From assembly GCA_023419095.1 (NCBI GenBank), contig JAEZYN010000128.1, forward strand, positions 1-9,976: 9,976 bases of DNA, written 5' to 3'. The position numbers and the translations under genes are program-made. The stretch is from Bacteroidota bacterium (lineage in GTDB: Bacteria; Bacteroidota; Bacteroidia; Flavobacteriales; Weeksellaceae). Shown here in pieces: positions 6,630-9,976 of the stretch; position 1 is the first letter of the stretch; every line of letters starts with the position of its first letter. The notes under the pieces were generated by a model. It was not told the origin of the DNA. It did not search any database and saw nothing but the letters and a program-made list of their open reading frames with translations.

Positions 6630-7205
6630 TTATTTAAGTCCGTTTACTGTCTGGGCGATAGCGTCAGCTTTCACAGTACCTTCTTCCTGCGCCACCATCA
6701 CTCCGTTTCTGTCGAAAATACTGATGATGTTTGAATGTGAAAAAATAATCGGCGTAATCTGTTTGTATTTCACGGCAAGAACATTTGCAAGTTCGCGGGT
6801 TGATTCCAGATCACCGCGCAAAAGTGTATAAGGTTCGCGTGCAATGCCTTCTTTTTCTGCATATTTTTTCAGTACTTCAGGCGTGTCATTTTCGGGATCA
6901 ATGGAAACAAGTACAAGATTCGTATTTTTTAAGACTTTTTTGTCAATTTTAGCTTCCACTCGTTTCATATCAGCTACCAGCAGTGGACATGCCGTTTGGC
7001 AACTGGTGAAAATAAGAACAACCACGAGGTTTTTACCTTTAAAATCTTTAAGCTGAAGTTCTTTACCCTCCTGGTTCTGCCACTTCGAGTTCAGAACGAA
7101 AATGGAATTGGCTTCCACATCATCTTTCGGGGAAGATTTGCTTACTTCCTGCGTACATGAGAAGAGCATGAAAATAGCCAGTAGGAATGGTATTGTTTTT
7201 CTCAT
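6630..7205 (-). CDS. SCO family lipoprotein (copper/thiol chaperone)
   Basis: A 191-residue SCO1/SenC-family thioredoxin-like protein. The signal peptide ends in the lipobox LFSC17. The copper-binding CxxxC (C69-Q-T-A-C73-P in FTSCQTACP) and the distal His (H157 in FSHSN) that completes the Cu site are both intact. Other family landmarks are KDFKGKN, VLVSIDPENDTPEVL and FDRNG. SCO proteins deliver copper to, or keep reduced, the copper sites of cytochrome oxidases, and in denitrifiers possibly of other copper enzymes. As the last gene of the nirK operon, nine bases after the NirV-like gene, it probably helps mature the copper sites of NirK; that is inference. It is anchored on the periplasmic side. 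A strong hairpin terminator lies 26 bases after the stop. Confidence 0.93.
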   Translation of the reverse strand: MRKTIPFLLAIFMLFSCTQEVSKSSPKDDVEANSIFVLNSKWQNQEGKELQLKDFKGKNLVVVLIFTSCQTACPLLVADMKRVEAKIDKKVLKNTNLVLVSIDPENDTPEVLKKYAEKEGIAREPYTLLRGDLESTRELANVLAVKYKQITPIIFSHSNIISIFDRNGVMVAQEEGTVKADAIAQTVNGLK

Positions 7206-7214
7206 TGTTCAGTT

Positions 7215-8054
7215 TTATTTTAAATCTTTCGCACAACGGAAACCGAGATTCAGCACAGTGAAATCTGCTTTCAAACTCGCCCGGAAAGCGTAACGCATGT
7301 ATGAAGCGTAGTTTAGCGCATCGGTTGAGGTTGTCGCGGCCGCCGCGCAAAAGAGACCTTTGTCATCAAAAGTTCCGCTGCGGGTGTCACTTGTTGTCAT
7401 GATAGAATTGAAATCATCGGTCCATTCCCATACAATATCGAACATATTGTAGACGCCCCAGTAATTGGGTTTTGAAAGTTTGACCTTGTGCGTATGCCGG
7501 TTCTTTTCGTTGTAAAGATTAATCAGATGCGCTGAATAACTTGGCTTTTCACGGGCATTCGCGGTTTCTTCATCAGCCATGGCGACATATTCCCATTCAT
7601 CAAGCGTAGGTAAACGTTTTCCGGCGCTTTTAGCATAAGCTTTTGCGGCAAACCACGAAACAAATGTCACAGGTGCATCTGGATCGGCATTTTTTGGAAG
7701 TGTTTCGTCGTCCTGCCAGTCGTGAAGGTAGGTGTCATCGGCAAAAATGGCTTTTACGTTACTGCGCTTCCATTGCGGATTCTTTTTTACGAAATTCTGG
7801 AATTCACGGTTGGTCACCGGTCTTTCATCGAGCAGGAAATCCTTTACCTCTACCAGCGAACTGTCTTCGCCATAAAAAGGCTGATACATGCCGCCTTTTA
7901 TGTTGACCATCTTCACGTTTGGTGTGATTGCCACCAGCTCATCGCTGTTGTTGATTTCAATTTTTGTTGAAGGTTCCGCCGTGGCGTCACCGCAGCTTTG
8001 AAACAGGAAAATGAAACTGCTGAACCAGAAAATTGTTTTTATAAATGCTTGCAC
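7215..8054 (-). CDS. nirV: NirV-like SUMF1/formylglycine-generating-enzyme-fold lipoprotein
   Basis: A 279-residue lipoprotein (lipobox FQSC21) with a full SUMF1/FGE-sulfatase domain: IKGGMY near 52-57, ERPVTNREF at 78-86, PVTFVSWFAAKAYAKSAG and RLPTLDEWEYVA at 128-158, MFDIVWEWTDD at 204-214, and RYAFRAS and LGFRCAKD near the C terminus. A protein of this fold next to nirK is known as NirV, whose function is unassigned. The cysteine pair used by true formylglycine-generating enzymes is not kept: the SYCYRYR position reads SYMRYAFR here, with only C236 and C274 in the region. Catalytic FGE activity is therefore unlikely. The start is GTG at 8052-8054 (complement CAC), the only start that yields the signal peptide; it is preceded by a 13-A run on the coding strand. 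It lies 32 bases after nirK and 9 bases before the SCO gene. The gene symbol rests on context and fold. Confidence 0.82.
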   Translation of the reverse strand: MQAFIKTIFWFSSFIFLFQSCGDATAEPSTKIEINNSDELVAITPNVKMVNIKGGMYQPFYGEDSSLVEVKDFLLDERPVTNREFQNFVKKNPQWKRSNVKAIFADDTYLHDWQDDETLPKNADPDAPVTFVSWFAAKAYAKSAGKRLPTLDEWEYVAMADEETANAREKPSYSAHLINLYNEKNRHTHKVKLSKPNYWGVYNMFDIVWEWTDDFNSIMTTSDTRSGTFDDKGLFCAAAATTSTDALNYASYMRYAFRASLKADFTVLNLGFRCAKDLK

Positions 8055-8063
8055 AGCAGTTTC

Positions 8064-8076
8064 TTTTTTTTTTTTT
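8064..8076. repeat. 13-base homopolymer T (A on the minus strand) between nirK and the nirV-like gene
   Basis: An uninterrupted run of 13 T on the plus strand lies in the 32-base gap between nirK and the nirV-like gene. On the coding strand it is A13, nine bases before the GTG start, in the ribosome-binding region. It is long enough to be prone to slippage. A-rich leaders are also normal for translation in this phylum. Confidence 0.9.
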
Positions 8077-8086
8077 GAATTAATGA

Positions 8087-9118
8087 TTACTGAGCTTTAT
8101 GGTAAACTTTAGAGTTCTTTTCACCCGTTACTTTCAGCATACCGATTGCACCTTTGTTGAACGCGCGGAAGATAGAGTGGTCTACCAGAACATAATCGCC
8201 CGGCTCTTCCACTTTAAATTCTACGATGGCCGCGCCTCCGGCAGGAATCAGGGTAGTCTGTACGTTTTCATTGATCTTGGTTCCGCCTTCCATGTACACC
8301 CGGTCAAAAATTTCACCGATAACGTGGAAAGATGATACGAGGTTTGGGCCGCCGTTTCCTACGAAGAGTCTTACGGTCTCACCCACTTTAGCTTCCAGCT
8401 TGTTGGCGCCCATCAACGCGTTTTTCTTACCGTTGAAAACTACGTAGGTTGGTTTTTCTTCTACACCTTTATCCTGGTCAAATTCCTGCAGACCTTTTTC
8501 GTCGGTTTTTCCTTTCGTGTAGAATTCAGACTGCATAATGTAGTATTCTCTGTCCACCTTTGGCAGTCCGCCGGCAGGTTCTACCAGAATCAGACCGTAC
8601 ATACCGTTCGCAATGTGTAAAGGAACTGGTGCTGCGGCGCAGTGATACACATAAAGTCCCGGATTTAGTGCTTTAAAGTTAAAGATTGCAGTTTTGCCGG
8701 GCGCCACGTTGGTTGCTTCCGCACCACCGCCAGGACCGTTTACGGCATGAAGGTCGATGTTGTGTGGCATTACGCTGTTGCTGGCATTTTTCAGGTGAAG
8801 TTCTACTTCGTCACCCACGCGGATTCTGATGAAAGAGCCCGGAACGGTGCGGTTGAAAGTCCAGAACTTGTATGTTACGCCGTCGGCCAGAACGCCTTCC
8901 TCCTCAGTAGATTCAAGGTGCACAACTACTTTTTTTGCACCGCGGTCGCCGATCGGAGCGGGAACCATTGGTGGCGCAAGAGGTTTCTGAGTTTCTGTTT
9001 CGCCGCTTACTTTTATTTCAAGGGCATTCTCAGCGTTGGAAGTCGTGTTTTCAGGGTTTTGTTTGCAGGCCTGCAGCATGAACAGAGCAAGTGCAAAAGT
9101 TGTGAGTACTTTATTCAT
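8087..9118 (-). CDS. nirK: copper-containing nitrite reductase NirK (lipoprotein)
   Basis: A 343-residue two-domain cupredoxin nitrite reductase reducing nitrite to nitric oxide outside the cytoplasmic membrane. The type 1 copper ligands are H119 (MPHN), C160 (YHC), H168 (PLHIANG) and M173 (NGMYG). The type 2 ligands are H124 (DLH), H159 (YHC) and H314 (VDHSIFRAF). The catalytic D122 and H265 (SSFHVIG) are also present. The C160-H168 loop (CAAAPVPLH) is one residue shorter than in Alcaligenes-type enzymes and fits class II NirK. The signal peptide ends in the lipobox LQAC18, so the enzyme should be lipid-anchored rather than free in the periplasm. A Bacteroidota -7 box lies 34 bases upstream. 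It is the first gene of the nirK-nirV-sco operon. No haem c extension or third cupredoxin domain is fused to it. Confidence 0.96.
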   Translation of the reverse strand: MNKVLTTFALALFMLQACKQNPENTTSNAENALEIKVSGETETQKPLAPPMVPAPIGDRGAKKVVVHLESTEEEGVLADGVTYKFWTFNRTVPGSFIRIRVGDEVELHLKNASNSVMPHNIDLHAVNGPGGGAEATNVAPGKTAIFNFKALNPGLYVYHCAAAPVPLHIANGMYGLILVEPAGGLPKVDREYYIMQSEFYTKGKTDEKGLQEFDQDKGVEEKPTYVVFNGKKNALMGANKLEAKVGETVRLFVGNGGPNLVSSFHVIGEIFDRVYMEGGTKINENVQTTLIPAGGAAIVEFKVEEPGDYVLVDHSIFRAFNKGAIGMLKVTGEKNSKVYHKAQ

Positions 9119-9151
9119 TTTTAATTTTTTTTTTACTTGATTTTAATGGGA

Positions 9152-9159
9152 CAAAGATA
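9152..9159 (-). promoter_or_regulatory. -7 element of the nirK operon promoter
   Basis: On the minus strand this reads TATCTTTG, a perfect TAnnTTTG box, 33 bases before the nirK ATG. Twenty bases further upstream is TTTT where TTTG is expected, so the -33 element is degenerate, as would suit an activator-dependent promoter. The leader between box and ATG is A/T-rich, with a run of A. Confidence 0.62.
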
Positions 9160-9191
9160 TCCGAATTAAATTTAAATATAAAAGATTCACA

Positions 9192-9207
9192 GATGAATTA
9201 TGTCACA
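9192..9207 (-). promoter_or_regulatory. possible Crp/Fnr-type operator upstream of nirK
   Basis: On the minus strand the sequence is TGTGA, six bases, TCATC. This has a perfect TGTGA half-site and a second half-site matching three of five bases of the Crp-type palindrome TGTGA-N6-TCACA. Its centre lies about 40 bases upstream of the nirK -7 box. nirK promoters are commonly controlled by Crp/Fnr-family NO or oxygen sensors, which makes the site plausible, but one imperfect half-site in AT-rich DNA is weak evidence. A wider inverted repeat TGTCA (9201-9205) and TGACA (9220-9224) overlaps it. Confidence 0.3.
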
Positions 9208-9337
9208 AGATAATAAAATTGACAGCAAAAAGGTATCGCAACCCGGCGATTAAGGTAAACCCAAAAAAATCTTCGAATTTTTGTTTATATTTAAAAAAAA
9301 AGGTTAATCCACCTGACTTAAAAATACTGAAAAATAA

Positions 9338-9345
9338 TATCTTCG
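9338..9345 (+). promoter_or_regulatory. possible -7 element of the tail-collar protein gene
   Basis: TATCTTCG differs from TAnnTTTG at one position and lies 31 bases before the ATG, followed by an A-rich leader. No convincing TTTG is found at the expected distance upstream. The adjacent 9240-9335 stretch is AT-rich, with a run of nine A, and has no other recognisable element. Confidence 0.35.
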
Positions 9346-9376
9346 CCGTATCATTAAAAACAATTAAAACTAATTT

Positions 9377-9955
9377 ATGAAAAAAGTATTATTGTCTCTG
9401 CTGTTGGCATCTTCCCTCAGTACAATGAAGGCACAGTCTGAACCGTTTTTGGGACAGATTGCATTTGTAGCATTTAATTTTGCGCCGCAAGGTTGGGCAG
9501 AATGTAATGGCCAGATATTATCTATTTCACAGAATACTGCACTGTTCTCACTCTTGGGCACTACCTACGGTGGAAATGGTATAACTACATTTGCCTTACC
9601 TGATATGCGTGGCCGAGTGCCGATGCATGCAGGTCAGGGATTAGGCCTTTCGCCAAGGTCGCAGGGCGAGATGGGTGGTGCTGAACATCATACCCTAACA
9701 ATACCCGAAATGCCGGTTCACACGCATCAGCTTCGCGCGAGCAGCACGGAAGGCGATACACACCTGCCTACGGATGCCGTTCCAGCGAATACGAAAACAT
9801 TAGATAAAGAGTACAGCACAGCAGCTCCCAACGTAACAATGAACCTGCAGGCTGCCGGAATAACCGGCGGAAGCCAGGCGCACAACAACATGCAGCCTTT
9901 TGTTGCCATGAAGTGCATTATTGCATTGCAGGGAATTTACCCACAAAGACCATAG
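9377..9955 (+). CDS. exported phage-tail-collar-domain protein (microcystin-dependent-protein/MdpB-like)
   Basis: A 192-residue protein with a phage tail collar domain (PF07484) preceded by a Sec signal peptide (MKKVLLSLLLASSLSTMKAQ, cleavage expected after AQ at residue 20). The collar part is very typical of the 'microcystin-dependent protein' family: FLGQIAFVAFNFAPQGWAECNGQ, a run like LSISQNTALFSLLGTTYGG and TTFALPDMRGRVP. Then come the GLSPR/QGEMGGAEHHTL segment, EMPVHTH, HNNMQPF and the C-terminal IALQGIYPQRP. No phage structural genes are nearby, so it is a stand-alone exported member and not a tail gene of a resident prophage. Function unknown; presence at the cell surface or in the periplasm is inferred from the signal peptide. 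The next gene begins one base after its TAG stop, so they are probably co-translated. Confidence 0.9.
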   Translation: MKKVLLSLLLASSLSTMKAQSEPFLGQIAFVAFNFAPQGWAECNGQILSISQNTALFSLLGTTYGGNGITTFALPDMRGRVPMHAGQGLGLSPRSQGEMGGAEHHTLTIPEMPVHTHQLRASSTEGDTHLPTDAVPANTKTLDKEYSTAAPNVTMNLQAAGITGGSQAHNNMQPFVAMKCIIALQGIYPQRP

Positions 9956-9956
9956 A

Positions 9957-9976
9957 ATGAAAAAGATATTTACCTC
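9957..9976 (+). CDS. start of a further gene, truncated by the window end
   Basis: An ATG one base after the stop of the tail-collar gene (TAG-A-ATG) opens with MKKIFT, which looks like the beginning of a Sec signal peptide. Only six complete codons are inside the window, so the product cannot be identified. The spacing suggests an operon with the collar-domain gene. Confidence 0.5.

Noticed and set aside
9377..9955. Prophage tail gene
   Set aside because: It has a signal peptide and no neighbouring phage structural, integrase or lysis genes are present.
1..9976. CRISPR array, tRNA, rRNA, insertion sequence or riboswitch
   Set aside because: No regularly spaced direct repeats, no cloverleaf-like segment, no transposase and no recognisable aptamer pattern were found on reading the intergenic regions by eye.

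Overview
The window looks like a chromosomal segment of a Flavobacteriia bacterium, most likely Weeksellaceae (Chryseobacterium/Kaistella-like). This is inferred from the Bacteroidota-type promoter motif TAnnTTTG in front of several genes, the A-rich leaders with no Shine-Dalgarno, the many lipoproteins with short signal peptides, and families such as DUF4407 and an N-terminally exported tail-collar protein. No rRNA, tRNA, CRISPR array, insertion sequence or prophage block is visible. Coding density is high and the largest gene-free gap is about 260 bases.

Layout from left to right. (1) A minus-strand cysteine-rich four-helix copper-storage-type protein lies at the left edge, divergent from a plus-strand lipoprotein serine hydrolase of the beta-lactamase/penicillin-binding fold. 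(2) Convergent on the hydrolase is a tightly coupled minus-strand pair: a YqcI/YcgG (GntA-like) haem-dependent N-hydroxylase-family protein followed, through a TAATG stop/start overlap, by a DUF1989 (urea-carboxylase-associated / carboxyguanidine-deiminase-like) protein. (3) A minus-strand exported MBL-fold hydrolase is divergent from a small outer-membrane beta-barrel protein that has a near-consensus flavobacterial promoter and a clear terminator. (4) ruvC (Holliday junction resolvase) has a GTG start only a few bases after a TAnnTTTG box. A 217-base intergenic region with a long palindrome follows, then a DUF4407 membrane/coiled-coil protein. (5) A convergent minus-strand operon, nirK - nirV-like (SUMF1 fold) - SCO, encodes copper nitrite reductase and two partner lipoproteins. 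It ends at a hairpin embedded in the last codons of the DUF4407 gene. (6) Divergent from nirK is a secreted phage-tail-collar-domain (microcystin-dependent-protein-like) gene, followed one base later by the start of another gene cut by the window end.

Functionally, the best-defined system is periplasmic nitrite respiration: NirK reduces nitrite to NO using type 1 and type 2 copper, the SCO protein is a likely copper/thiol chaperone, and the NirV-like protein is a conserved but functionally unassigned companion. The copper-storage protein at the left edge fits the copper theme but is not linked by operon structure. The least understood unit is the GntA-like/DUF1989 pair, which suggests oxidation and then breakdown of a guanidino compound. 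The pairing is visible in the sequence; the chemistry is inference.
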